The position numbers and the translations under genes are program-made. A stretch of DNA of 64,000 nt, taken from NCBI GenBank assembly GCA_029262065.1, contig JAJDAC010000014.1, positions 186,001 to 250,000 on the forward strand, given 5' to 3'. The notes beneath the pieces were generated by a model. It searched no databases. It was given only the letters and a program-made list of their open reading frames with translations, and was not told where the DNA came from. Origin of the DNA: Candidatus Krumholzibacteriota bacterium (GTDB lineage Bacteria; Krumholzibacteriota; Krumholzibacteriia; JAJRXK01). Below are positions 9,363-17,492 of the stretch, in pieces (positions within the stretch are counted from its first letter, which is position 1; the number at the start of each line of letters is the position of its first letter).

Positions 9363-10921
9363 ACTGGCGCGTGGAAGCAATCGACGTGAAGGCGGCACCG
9401 GGCCTGGACGAACTGTCCCGGCTTCTCCAATCGGGCTCACGCGATCTGGGTGCGGCCGCTCCCATGGTGCGTGACCTCGACCTGGAAATCGGGCCGGGAC
9501 CGGCGTGGACCGACGAACAACTTGGCAACGAGCTTGAGGCTGCGCACCGACGTTTCGGGGCTTCGGACGCCAGCTTGGACTCTCTGCGCGAATTGCGCGC
9601 GGGTCGGGCGGGGTGCGTAATTACCGGGCAGCAGCCAGGGCTGTTGGGTGGTCCGCTGTTCTGTGCCTACAAGATCGCCGGAGCGGCGGCGCTGGCGCGG
9701 GCGCTGACCGCGAAAACCGGCAAGTCCGTGGTTCCGGTGTACTGGTGCGGAGCGGACGATTCCGATTTCGAAGAGGCTCGCCGCATGTGGGTCTGGGGTG
9801 CGAAGCACGCCGCGTTTCGAGTGGAGATGCCCCAAGCGTGGTGGAGCCCGGGCCAACGTGTCGGGTCGATCGATGGCGCCCGGGTTGACGGGCTCGAGAA
9901 CGTGGCTCTGTCGCACGCGGAAGCTTCGCTACCTTCCCCGGGTGGATCCCTGGACTTTGGCGAGCGCATGCAGGCGTTCCATCTTCGCTTGTTTGCCGCC
10001 GACGGATTGGTCGTGATCGACGCGCGCTCGGCGCGCCTGCGTTCGTTGGGGCATGATCTGTTTGCACGATACGTTCGCGACCATGAGAAACTGACCGCGG
10101 CGCTCTTGCACCGACGCGAACAATTGAAGGAGCGGGGCGAGCCGGTGCCGATCGCAGCCAACTCATTGCGCAGTGCCCTGTTCATTCTGCGCGGTGAACA
10201 TCGCAAGAAGCTGGATAGCCACGAGTTGAGTCGATTGTCGGCGTCGGCGGTTTCCGACCTGGCCGCTTCGGTCGTGTTGCGACCCGTTTGGCAGGACGCG
10301 TTGTTGTCGCCGGCGGCATCGATTCTTGGTCCCACCGAGCTTGCGTACCACGCACAGCTGGCACCCTTGTACGAAGGGTTGGGCGTCACGGCCTGTCGCC
10401 CGGCTCCGCGTCCACATGTCACCGTGTGGCCGCGTCAATTACCCTGGTCGATGGACCCAAGCGTGCAGGCGCGGTTGCTGGCGGGCGGGACCTTCACCGG
10501 CGAAGCGCTTGGCGATATGGCGATCCCGTCTTCGTGGACCGAGTCTTTGTCGGATGCACGAAAGCGCATCGACGCGGCCCTGGTCGAGCTGGCGTCGGCG
10601 TTGGAATCGGCCGAGGCCGAGCGCACGGTACGCACGGCTCGCGAACGGTTGGATCAGGAGTTGGACCGGTTGCGACGTGACCTGAAGGCGCCGGCGGTGA
10701 ATGCCCGTATCGGCGCGGCCGAAGTGTGGCGCTGGGCGCCGGATTGGATCGCGGTGCGCGGTACTCCCCAAGAGCGGGCTCTGGCCGCCAGTACGGGTTG
10801 GCAGCGGTGGGGCGAGGGCTTTCCGAGCCTGCTCCGTGCCATTGGAGACGGTTACCTGCGCGGCTTGCTCGACGGTCCGTCCACGAGCATGGTTGCCTTC
10901 GAGGGAGCAGCAGATGACTGA
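9359..10921 (+). CDS. bshC: Putative cysteine ligase BshC (bacillithiol synthesis)
   Basis: BshC is the enzyme assigned to the last bacillithiol step, adding cysteine to glucosaminyl-malate. The family core CVITGQQPGLLGGP lies near residues 85-98, followed by PVYWCGADDSDFEE, which corresponds to the PVFW-x4-DHDFEE segment of other BshC proteins. A long central coiled coil and a C-terminal extension follow. Length 520 residues is typical. The ATG at 9359 overlaps the methyltransferase stop by 4 nt, and bshB starts inside its 3' end. The longer frame from 9260 is inside the methyltransferase gene and is not used. Confidence 0.93.
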   Translation: MNWRVEAIDVKAAPGLDELSRLLQSGSRDLGAAAPMVRDLDLEIGPGPAWTDEQLGNELEAAHRRFGASDASLDSLRELRAGRAGCVITGQQPGLLGGPLFCAYKIAGAAALARALTAKTGKSVVPVYWCGADDSDFEEARRMWVWGAKHAAFRVEMPQAWWSPGQRVGSIDGARVDGLENVALSHAEASLPSPGGSLDFGERMQAFHLRLFAADGLVVIDARSARLRSLGHDLFARYVRDHEKLTAALLHRREQLKERGEPVPIAANSLRSALFILRGEHRKKLDSHELSRLSASAVSDLAASVVLRPVWQDALLSPAASILGPTELAYHAQLAPLYEGLGVTACRPAPRPHVTVWPRQLPWSMDPSVQARLLAGGTFTGEALGDMAIPSSWTESLSDARKRIDAALVELASALESAEAERTVRTARERLDQELDRLRRDLKAPAVNARIGAAEVWRWAPDWIAVRGTPQERALAASTGWQRWGEGFPSLLRAIGDGYLRGLLDGPSTSMVAFEGAADD

Positions 10922-11657
10922 CATGGAATGGGCGCGACCACTGGATGCCCTGTTCATTTCGCCCCACGCTGACGACGTGGAAGTGTTTTGTGGGGCCACG
11001 GTGGCGAAGCTGGCGGCTACAGGGTATCGCGTGGGTATTGCCGATCTCACGGCGGGTGAACTTGCCACCAATGGTACGCCCGAAGACCGGCGTCGAGAGA
11101 GCCTGAACGCGGCCGCGGCGCTGGGTGTTACGTTGCCGCGGCCGGTGTTGACGTTGCCCGACGGAGGCGTGGACGAACACGATCCGGCGCAGGTTTGCGC
11201 GGTGGTTGAGGTATTGCGCGCGGCGCGGCCGCGACTGCTGTTCGGGCCGTTTCCGCGCGATCGTCACCCCGACCACGAGGCGGCGGGCCGTTTGTTGCGG
11301 CGCGCGGTGTTTCTGGCCGGGCTGTCCCACTTCGACGCGGCCGGAGAGGCGCATCGCCCCCGAGCTCTGGTGTTCTATCCGTGTCATGCGCCGGTCGAGC
11401 CCGACTTCCTGGTAGACGTCAGCCAGTTCATGCCGGCGCGCGATGCGGCGCTGGCGTGCTATGTGAGTCAACTTTCGTCGGGTGGCGATCGCGCCGGTAC
11501 GTACATCAATGCGCCGACGTTCGCGGCCCGGGGTGTCGCCCGTAGGGTGGAGTGGGGCGGCCGGGTCGGCGTCGAGGCCGCGGAAGGATTCGTGGTCGAA
11601 TCGGCCCCCTTGATCGGTGACCCCGTCGACTTCTTCGATCCCCAGGAGAGACCATGA
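10914..11657 (+). CDS. bshB: Bacillithiol deacetylase BshB (PIG-L family)
   Basis: A zinc-dependent PIG-L/LmbE deacetylase that removes the acetyl group from GlcNAc-malate. The zinc motif SPHADDVE (family HPDD) lies near residues 17-24. DLTAGELATNGTPEDR, which follows in BshB1 proteins, comes next, and HPDHEAAG supplies the third metal ligand. Length 247 residues. Start ATG 10914 is preceded by GAGGGAG; an in-frame ATG at 10923 is an alternative. The gene overlaps bshC by 8 nt and bshA by 4 nt, so the three bacillithiol enzymes form one translationally coupled set. Confidence 0.93.
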   Translation: MTDMEWARPLDALFISPHADDVEVFCGATVAKLAATGYRVGIADLTAGELATNGTPEDRRRESLNAAAALGVTLPRPVLTLPDGGVDEHDPAQVCAVVEVLRAARPRLLFGPFPRDRHPDHEAAGRLLRRAVFLAGLSHFDAAGEAHRPRALVFYPCHAPVEPDFLVDVSQFMPARDAALACYVSQLSSGGDRAGTYINAPTFAARGVARRVEWGGRVGVEAAEGFVVESAPLIGDPVDFFDPQERP

Positions 11658-12817
11658 CTTCGGGCGCGCCACCTCGGGTGGGTATCACCAGCTTCGCGAC
11701 GCAGGGCGGCAGTGGCATCGTAGCCACGGAACTGGGTATCCACCTGGCCCAACGCGGCTACGAGATCCACTTCATCAGTAACGCCATGCCGGTTCGTCTG
11801 CCGGCCTTCGAGCCCAACGTGATTTTCCATGAGGTAGAGACGAGCAGCTACCCTCCGTTTCCGCACGCACCCTATTCTTTGGCATTGGCCACCAAGATGA
11901 CCGAGGTGGCTCGCTTCCACGAGCTCGACATCCTGCACGTGCACTACGCGATTCCGCATGCGGCCAGTAGTTACCTGGCGAAGCAGATGCTTCGTCCGAC
12001 GCCTATCGCCACGGTGACCACGTTGCACGGCACCGACATTACGCTGGTGGGGCGCGAGCCCAGCTTTTTTCCGCTGACCCGTTTCGTCATCGAAGAGAGC
12101 GATGCGGAGACCGCGGTGAGTTCCTTTCTGGAACGCGAGACGCGCGAGGTGTTCGACGTGCAGCGCGATATCAAGGTCATTCCCAACTTCGTGGACACGC
12201 ATGTGTTCGTGCCCCAGCCAAAACTTCGCGAGAAGAATCCGCTGAAGGAGCCCGGGCAGAAGTTGATTGTGCACGCCAGCAACTTTCGCAAAGTGAAGAA
12301 CGTGGACCGCGTGGTTCAGGTGTTCGCGCAGGTCAGGCAAACCCACGATTGTCGTTTGGTAATGGTAGGCGACGGACCCGAGCGCGGACCGGCGCAACGC
12401 CTGGGTCGCGAATTGGGGGTGGCCGACCACATGGTCTTCCTGGGCCATCAGGAATCAATGGCCGAGCTGATGGCCATGGCCGACGTGATGCTACTTCCCA
12501 GCGAGACGGAAAGCTTCGGTCTGGTGGCGCTCGAAGCCATGAGTTGTGAGACGCCCGTTGTGGCCAGCGATCGCGGTGGACTGCCCGAGGTGATCGAAGA
12601 CGGTAAGACCGGATTCCTGCACGACCCCCACGATGTGGACGCGCTCAGCGCCTCGGTCCGGCGCATCCTGGAGGACCCGGCGCTGGCGCGACAAATGGGG
12701 CTTCTGGGGCGCGCGAGAGCCGTCGAGACCTACTGCATCCGTTGCGTAATCCACGACTACACGCGGCTTTACGACGATCTGTTGGACCGGGTGTGCCACA
12801 AACGGTCGGCGGGTTGA
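11654..12817 (+). CDS. bshA: N-acetyl-alpha-D-glucosaminyl L-malate synthase BshA
   Basis: A GT4 glycosyltransferase that makes GlcNAc-malate from UDP-GlcNAc and L-malate, the first bacillithiol step. The N-terminus GITSFATQGGSGIVATELG and the segments DILHVHYAIPHA, TTLHGTDITLVG and TETESFGLVALEAM (E-x7-E nucleotide-sugar motif) match BshA closely. Length 387 residues is normal. ATGA overlap with bshB. The three-gene order C-B-A in one operon differs from Bacillus, where the genes are dispersed. Confidence 0.94.
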   Translation: MTSGAPPRVGITSFATQGGSGIVATELGIHLAQRGYEIHFISNAMPVRLPAFEPNVIFHEVETSSYPPFPHAPYSLALATKMTEVARFHELDILHVHYAIPHAASSYLAKQMLRPTPIATVTTLHGTDITLVGREPSFFPLTRFVIEESDAETAVSSFLERETREVFDVQRDIKVIPNFVDTHVFVPQPKLREKNPLKEPGQKLIVHASNFRKVKNVDRVVQVFAQVRQTHDCRLVMVGDGPERGPAQRLGRELGVADHMVFLGHQESMAELMAMADVMLLPSETESFGLVALEAMSCETPVVASDRGGLPEVIEDGKTGFLHDPHDVDALSASVRRILEDPALARQMGLLGRARAVETYCIRCVIHDYTRLYDDLLDRVCHKRSAG

Positions 12818-12884
12818 CAGGCGCTGTTCGTGGTGCAACCTTGTAGGGCGTCTCTTGCGCTGAACCAAAGGCTGTCTGGTATCC

Positions 12885-13268
12885 ATGGAATCGGTTGAAC
12901 TGCAAAAGCTGATTGCGGACGGACCCTACCGCGCCGCGGCATACGATTTCGTCATGCGGGCGTTGGACTACACCATCCAACGCTACGACGAAGTTCGTCA
13001 TGTTACCGGCGCCGAGCTTTCCGAGGGACTACGCGATTTCGCCATGCTCGAGTTCGGGCCCATGGCCAAGTACGTCCTGAACGAATGGGGCGTGAAGGGG
13101 ACGCGTGACTTCGGCGAAATCGTCTTCCGCCTGGTCGATCACGGCGTGCTTCGGAAAACCGAAGAGGACAGCATCGAAGACTTCGAGAAGGTGTTCGTAT
13201 TCGCCGACGTCTTTGAGGGTCAGTACTACCAGCATCGCTCCAAGCTGGGAGATCAGGCCTCGGTTTGA
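12885..13268 (+). CDS. Minf_1886 family conserved protein
   Basis: A 127-residue protein of the uncharacterised Minf_1886 family, known mostly from Planctomycetes, Verrucomicrobia, Acidobacteria and relatives. The family pattern is visible: HVTGAELSEGLRDFA, then LNEWGVKGTRDFGEIVFRLV and a basic KTEEDSIEDFE stretch. No function is established. The protein is soluble, helical and acidic, with no signal peptide. The start ATG at 12885 lies 67 nt after bshA; the stop overlaps the mobA start (TTGA). The link to bacillithiol or molybdopterin genes is only positional. Confidence 0.82.
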   Translation: MESVELQKLIADGPYRAAAYDFVMRALDYTIQRYDEVRHVTGAELSEGLRDFAMLEFGPMAKYVLNEWGVKGTRDFGEIVFRLVDHGVLRKTEEDSIEDFEKVFVFADVFEGQYYQHRSKLGDQASV

Positions 13269-13813
13269 TCGCCGTTGTCCTGGCCGGCGGCCGTTCGCGT
13301 CGTATGCAACGAGATAAGCGACTGCTCGAGCACGAGGGACTCCCCCTGGTGCGCGCGTTCGCGGGCCGGGTTCATAGTCTCGGTCTGCCCTGCTTCATGA
13401 TGTCCCCGTTCCCCGCGGTGGTCTGTCCGGTTCCTGGATTCGCGGTCATTCACGACGAGCAAGCCGGCCGCGGGGCCGCACCGTCGCTGCGTCAGGTGCT
13501 GACCTGGATGGGCGAGGATGTCCTCTTGCTCGCGGCCGACCTACCTCGACTGTCGGTCGCCGACCTGTCGGAGCTCCTGGCGGCGGCCGCGCGATCACCG
13601 TCTGCCCCCGCGGTAGCCGCCTGGACCGGGAACTGGGAGCCGCTGTGCGCGGTGTACCGACCGGCTGCGCTGCCGTCTCTGGTCAAGATGTCGCACGGCA
13701 GTCTCAACCGCTGGCTACACGGCGAAGCGGGCGCAGTACGCCATGAAATGCCGCCCGAAAATCTGGTTAATCTCAATTCTCCAGACGACCTGCGGTATCT
13801 CCAGGCTGACTGA
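13265..13813 (+). CDS. mobA: Molybdenum cofactor guanylyltransferase MobA-like protein
   Basis: A 182-residue nucleotidyltransferase of the MobA/MocA group, which attaches GMP to molybdopterin. The N-terminal GTP-binding motif reads VLAGGRSRRMQRDK (family LAGG-x-S-x-RMG-x-DK, with Gln in place of the second Gly). LLLAADLPRLS holds the metal-binding Asp. EPLCAVYRP and LVNLNSPDDL complete the usual C-terminus. The TTG start overlaps the preceding stop. A related nucleotidyltransferase function (CTP/MPT) cannot be ruled out. moaC lies 8 kb downstream in another transcript; other Moco genes are outside the window. Confidence 0.85.
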   Translation: MIAVVLAGGRSRRMQRDKRLLEHEGLPLVRAFAGRVHSLGLPCFMMSPFPAVVCPVPGFAVIHDEQAGRGAAPSLRQVLTWMGEDVLLLAADLPRLSVADLSELLAAAARSPSAPAVAAWTGNWEPLCAVYRPAALPSLVKMSHGSLNRWLHGEAGAVRHEMPPENLVNLNSPDDLRYLQAD

Positions 13814-13864
13814 GAGCGGCTGGCCGCCAGGGCGACGCAAGGATCGTTGTCGGTGGTGAAATTC

Positions 13865-13900
13865 GTGACCGTGTGTCACAGTGTGCCGGTTGGTCACACT
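13865..13900. promoter_or_regulatory. Clustered GTGAC/GTCAC half-sites upstream of the Omp85-two-component operon
   Basis: GTGAC at 13865-13869 pairs with GTCAC at 13875-13879. AGTGTG at 13880-13885 pairs with CACACT at 13895-13900, which contains another GTCAC. The three half-sites lie in 36 bp of the only sizeable gap before the operon, about 110 bp from the chosen start at 14012. It could be an operator; no regulator is identified. Confidence 0.35.
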
Positions 13901-14011
13901 CCGCGGCCGGAACCGAATCGCAGCCATGCCGGTAACATCAAGCAATAGAATCAGTTGAAATTCTGTTCGCCCAACTCGACAACGGCACGGGACTTGGTGT
14001 TCAACCCTCGC

Positions 14012-15376
14012 ATGAACTGTCTTCCGCACAACCATTTCGGGCGCCTCGCACGGGTGCTCTTGCCGTCGCTGCTGATTCTCAGCGCATGGTGGGGGACGTG
14101 TCTGCCACAGACGGCAGCTTCGTCCCAGACGTCGTCGGTGGACCGCCGGCTACGTCTGGAGGCGATCGAAATCGACTCGTCCGAGCGTGGCGCCGAGGCC
14201 GCCGTGGACCAGTGGCTGGGACTGGCGAACGGCCAGGTCATTACGCCTGAAGTCCTGGTAGCCGCGCGGTTGCGACTGGAAAACTCCGGCTACTTCCGAA
14301 GCGTCGATCTGTACACCCGCCGTGGTTCGGCGCCGGGGCAGGTCGTATTGCTGGCCGACGTGGAGCTCGATCGCAGTGCGCATCTCGAAACCGGATTCGG
14401 CCACGAACCGATACGCGGCTGGTACCTCAATCTCATTGGCGTTCGCTGGAACAGTCCCCTGCGCCAAGGCGATCGAATCAGTCTGGGCCTACGCGGCGGT
14501 CAACGTAGCGGTGGCTTCTACAGTTCGTTGCTGTTACCCGACGCGTTCGGTCGAGGCCGCGACTTCGTGGCCGATCTGGAGACGATCGAAGAGCAGTGGC
14601 TCGTGTACTCGGGATCGGACCAGCGACAGTTGGCGATCGCGCGCGCCGAATTCCTGTTGGGTGTTCGCAACCGCGTAGCTCCGGGAGTGTCCTGGGCGTT
14701 TCGGGTCGGAGCCGTGAACGCGGACCCGGGCGAAACGCTGGCGGGTGTCGATGGCGCTTCGAATATCGATTCGGCGGGCGTGGTACCGCAGATCGACGGC
14801 CAACAGAAGTTCCGCCATGCGCGGCTCGACCTGGCCGTGGGGTCGGTAGCGTCGGATTGGCGCCGAGCGGCCGGCGCGAACCTGCGCGTGGGCGGCTATT
14901 TCCCCGAGAACGGCGCATCCTTCTGGCGCGGAGACGCCCGGTGGTCGTTGGTGCGGCCATTGTCATCGACGGTGGCCGGTGGCTTGAGAATGTCGGGGAC
15001 CTACATCGGCCCCGGCGCACCGTACCACCTGAACGCGGTGGTCGGTGGTACCGGCAGCGTGCGCGGTTTTCGCGACGCGAGCCTGAGCGGAGCCCTGGGA
15101 GCTCGTGGGTCATGGCTTGCCACCGCCGAGGTTCGAGCCTCGGTGCTGGGACGTGGACGACCCAATCCGCGCGTGGTCGGAGTGTTGTTCGCCGACCTTG
15201 GCGACCATTGGGATGCCCAGGGGCAGCGCGTCGGTGTCTCGGCGGGCGTGGGCTATGGCCTGCGCATCCGGGTGCCGTGGATCCAGGTGTTCTCGCTCGA
15301 CGTGGGTATCCCGGTTACGCCTCAGAGCACCGGTGACGCGTTCTGGGGTCACGCCAGCCTGGGATTCGGCTTCTGA
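14012..15376 (+). CDS. Omp85/BamA-superfamily outer-membrane protein with one POTRA domain
   Basis: About 454 residues. A signal-like hydrophobic stretch (residues 14-30) leads into one POTRA-like domain (LRLEAIEID through a RLENSGYFRSVDL segment, about residues 45-110). A C-terminal bacterial surface antigen barrel follows, with the lid-lock motif GTGSVRGFRD and a final aromatic residue (GFGF). Superfamily members insert outer-membrane proteins (BamA, TamA) or translocate lipid or protein; a single POTRA argues against canonical BamA. Start uncertain: I use ATG 14012, but TTG 13955 is open upstream and neither has a good ribosome site. The stop overlaps the DUF4390 gene (TGATG). Confidence 0.8.
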   Translation: MNCLPHNHFGRLARVLLPSLLILSAWWGTCLPQTAASSQTSSVDRRLRLEAIEIDSSERGAEAAVDQWLGLANGQVITPEVLVAARLRLENSGYFRSVDLYTRRGSAPGQVVLLADVELDRSAHLETGFGHEPIRGWYLNLIGVRWNSPLRQGDRISLGLRGGQRSGGFYSSLLLPDAFGRGRDFVADLETIEEQWLVYSGSDQRQLAIARAEFLLGVRNRVAPGVSWAFRVGAVNADPGETLAGVDGASNIDSAGVVPQIDGQQKFRHARLDLAVGSVASDWRRAAGANLRVGGYFPENGASFWRGDARWSLVRPLSSTVAGGLRMSGTYIGPGAPYHLNAVVGGTGSVRGFRDASLSGALGARGSWLATAEVRASVLGRGRPNPRVVGVLFADLGDHWDAQGQRVGVSAGVGYGLRIRVPWIQVFSLDVGIPVTPQSTGDAFWGHASLGFGF

Positions 15377-15999
15377 TGCAGCGCTGGGTCAGGATCCTCG
15401 GCCTGTTCTGGGCGCTGGCGTGGGTGGACGTCGCGCTTGGAGTTGACGTCGAAGGTATTGAACTGGGGCGCCGTGACGGTTGGGTCTTGCTGAACCTTCG
15501 GGCCCGGGAATTACTGGATACAAAGATCACCAGCACGATCGAGAGCGGGTTGCCCGGCACGTGCGTGTATCGCGTCGTGTTGCGCGAACGAGCCGGGCCT
15601 ACCGTGGTGCAGCGTCTGATGGAATTCAGCCTGCGACTCGATCTGTGGGAAGAACTCTACATTCTCGAAACGCCCGCGCGGTCGCGGACGTTTGCGTCGT
15701 TGGAGGAAGCCGACGCCGCGTGGTCTCGATTGCACGAGCTGCGGTTGTTCCCCACGGCCGAGTTGCGTGCGTCGGCCACCTACGAAGTGGCCGTTGAGGT
15801 GATCGTGCGCCCGCTGGCTGCGGCCGATCGCGCTCGGGTCGCCGAGTTCGTGCGGCAGACCAGCAGCGGAGATACGCAGGAGTTCGCGTTGGACGTGGGC
15901 AGCGTGCTATCGAGACTGCTGGGAGGCGACCGCCAGAGCTCGGCGACACCAATGGCGAGCGTGACCTTTGTTGTCGGCGAACTGGAGCAATGGCCTTGA
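15376..15999 (+). CDS. DUF4390 family exported protein
   Basis: A 207-residue protein with a cleavable signal (hydrophobic residues 6-21) and a periplasmic body matching DUF4390: GWVLLNLRARELLDTKITSTIE, then RFSLRLDLWEEL-type and LHELRLFPT segments. DUF4390 genes commonly stand just before NtrY-type sensor kinases, as here, and may pass an envelope signal to the kinase; function is not established. The ATG overlaps the stop of the Omp85-like gene, and its 3' end overlaps the kinase start by 10 nt, so all three are translated together. Confidence 0.8.
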   Translation: MQRWVRILGLFWALAWVDVALGVDVEGIELGRRDGWVLLNLRARELLDTKITSTIESGLPGTCVYRVVLRERAGPTVVQRLMEFSLRLDLWEELYILETPARSRTFASLEEADAAWSRLHELRLFPTAELRASATYEVAVEVIVRPLAAADRARVAEFVRQTSSGDTQEFALDVGSVLSRLLGGDRQSSATPMASVTFVVGELEQWP

Positions 16000-17492
16000 A
16001 ACTCTCCTGGCGATTGGCTCTGCTCATGGTGCTGCTGACATTGCTGCCGGCGTTGGCCACCTCGATGGTGGGACGCCAACTGCTACGCCAGAGCCTCGAG
16101 CTTGGCCTGAACGATGACATGGATGCGGCACTCGAAGCCGGCGTACGACGCACGGCCGAACTGTATCGACGCGATCGCGACGCGTTGCGGCGGGTGGTCG
16201 CGGCCTGGCCGTTGGCCGGGGTGCGCCCCGATGCATCTCCCGACGAACTGGCCCGGGCATTGGATACAAGCATGCCCCAGGAAATCGGCGCCGCGGCCCA
16301 CGTGACGTTGGTCGCGCCCGACGGGACCAAGCGCGTGTTGCAAGAAGGCACCACGGTCGAGCCGCCAAGCGAGGGGGCTCCACCGGTCGTGCTCACCGCG
16401 CGTCGCGAACTGGTTGCGCGTTGGCGGGTGGATGTCGAGGTGCCCGTCGAGAAAGCCTGGCGCGAGGATGCGCAGCGAACCGCGTCGGCGCTTCAGATGA
16501 CCCGGGTCCTGCGCACCCAGCAAGCTCAGGTGGAGCGATCGTTCTGGTTGTTGCTTCTGGGAATCTACGGCGTGGTCCTGGTGTTGGGTCTGGTGGCCGC
16601 CTGGTGGTTGGCCCATGGTATCACGCGCCCGGTAACCAAGCTGGTCCGGGCCACCGATAAGGTGGCCGCGGGTGATTGGACCATCCAGGTGGTGGACTCC
16701 GCCGCGGGGGAGTTGGGACGCCTGAATCGTGGTTTCAACGACATGGTGCGAACGCTCGACGCGCAGAGCCGCACGCTCATCGATCTGGAGACCATGGCCG
16801 GTTGGCGGGAGATGGCCCGTGCATTGGCGCACGAGGTCAAGAACCCGCTTACTCCCATCCAACTGACGGTCGAAGAGATGCAACAACGCTATAAGGGGGA
16901 CGATGCCCAGTACCGCGCGTTGCTTGAGGAGTGCACTCGTATCGTGGTGGAAGAAGTAGAGAGCCTTCGCAATGTGGTGGGAAGATTCCGCGAATTCTCT
17001 CGCCCGGTTGAACTTCGGCTGCGGCCGCTGGCGCTGAACGACCTCGTGCGCGACGTAGCCGCACTCCAGCGGGATCTTCGCAGTACCACCGAATTGGATG
17101 CGAAGGTGGGAGAGATCTTCGGCGACGGCGACCGCCTGCGTCAGGTGCTCATGAATCTGGCTGAAAACGCCCGCGCCATTCTCGCGGCGCAGACCGATCG
17201 TCAACTACTTCTGAAGACCGTGGCCCACGAGCATGCGGTGGAGGTCATCGTGGCCGACAACGGCCCGGGCATTCCCGAGGCGGAACGAGAGAGGGTGTTC
17301 GAGCCGTATCGCACCGGTACCAGCGGTGGCCTGGGTCTGGGAATGGCGCTGGTGAAGGGAATCGTGCTGGCCCACGAAGGCTCCATTCGAGTCGAGTCGA
17401 GCACCCTGGGAGGCGCGGCCATCCACATGACATTTCCGCGGAAATTGAACGATACTTCGAAGCAAGCCCAAGGGGGAGTCGACAGCCCATGA
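15990..17492 (+). CDS. NtrY-type sensor histidine kinase
   Basis: A 500-residue inner-membrane kinase. TM1 lies at residues 8-27, a periplasmic sensing region at about 28-183 and TM2 at about 184-208. A HAMP domain (210-262) follows. The HisKA box ALAHEVKNPLTPIQL has phospho-acceptor His281. The ATPase domain carries NLAENARAI, ADNGPGIP and GGLGLGMALVKG boxes. Domain order and the NPLTPIQ box are typical of NtrY-like kinases. It overlaps the downstream response regulator by 4 nt (ATGA), its evident partner. The signal is unknown; envelope status is plausible given the upstream exported proteins. Confidence 0.92.
   Translation: MALKLSWRLALLMVLLTLLPALATSMVGRQLLRQSLELGLNDDMDAALEAGVRRTAELYRRDRDALRRVVAAWPLAGVRPDASPDELARALDTSMPQEIGAAAHVTLVAPDGTKRVLQEGTTVEPPSEGAPPVVLTARRELVARWRVDVEVPVEKAWREDAQRTASALQMTRVLRTQQAQVERSFWLLLLGIYGVVLVLGLVAAWWLAHGITRPVTKLVRATDKVAAGDWTIQVVDSAAGELGRLNRGFNDMVRTLDAQSRTLIDLETMAGWREMARALAHEVKNPLTPIQLTVEEMQQRYKGDDAQYRALLEECTRIVVEEVESLRNVVGRFREFSRPVELRLRPLALNDLVRDVAALQRDLRSTTELDAKVGEIFGDGDRLRQVLMNLAENARAILAAQTDRQLLLKTVAHEHAVEVIVADNGPGIPEAERERVFEPYRTGTSGGLGLGMALVKGIVLAHEGSIRVESSTLGGAAIHMTFPRKLNDTSKQAQGGVDSP

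Noticed and set aside
13955-14011. TTG start at 13955 for the Omp85-like gene
   Set aside because: It would put a non-signal stretch before the hydrophobic signal, so the later ATG is preferred, though not proven.
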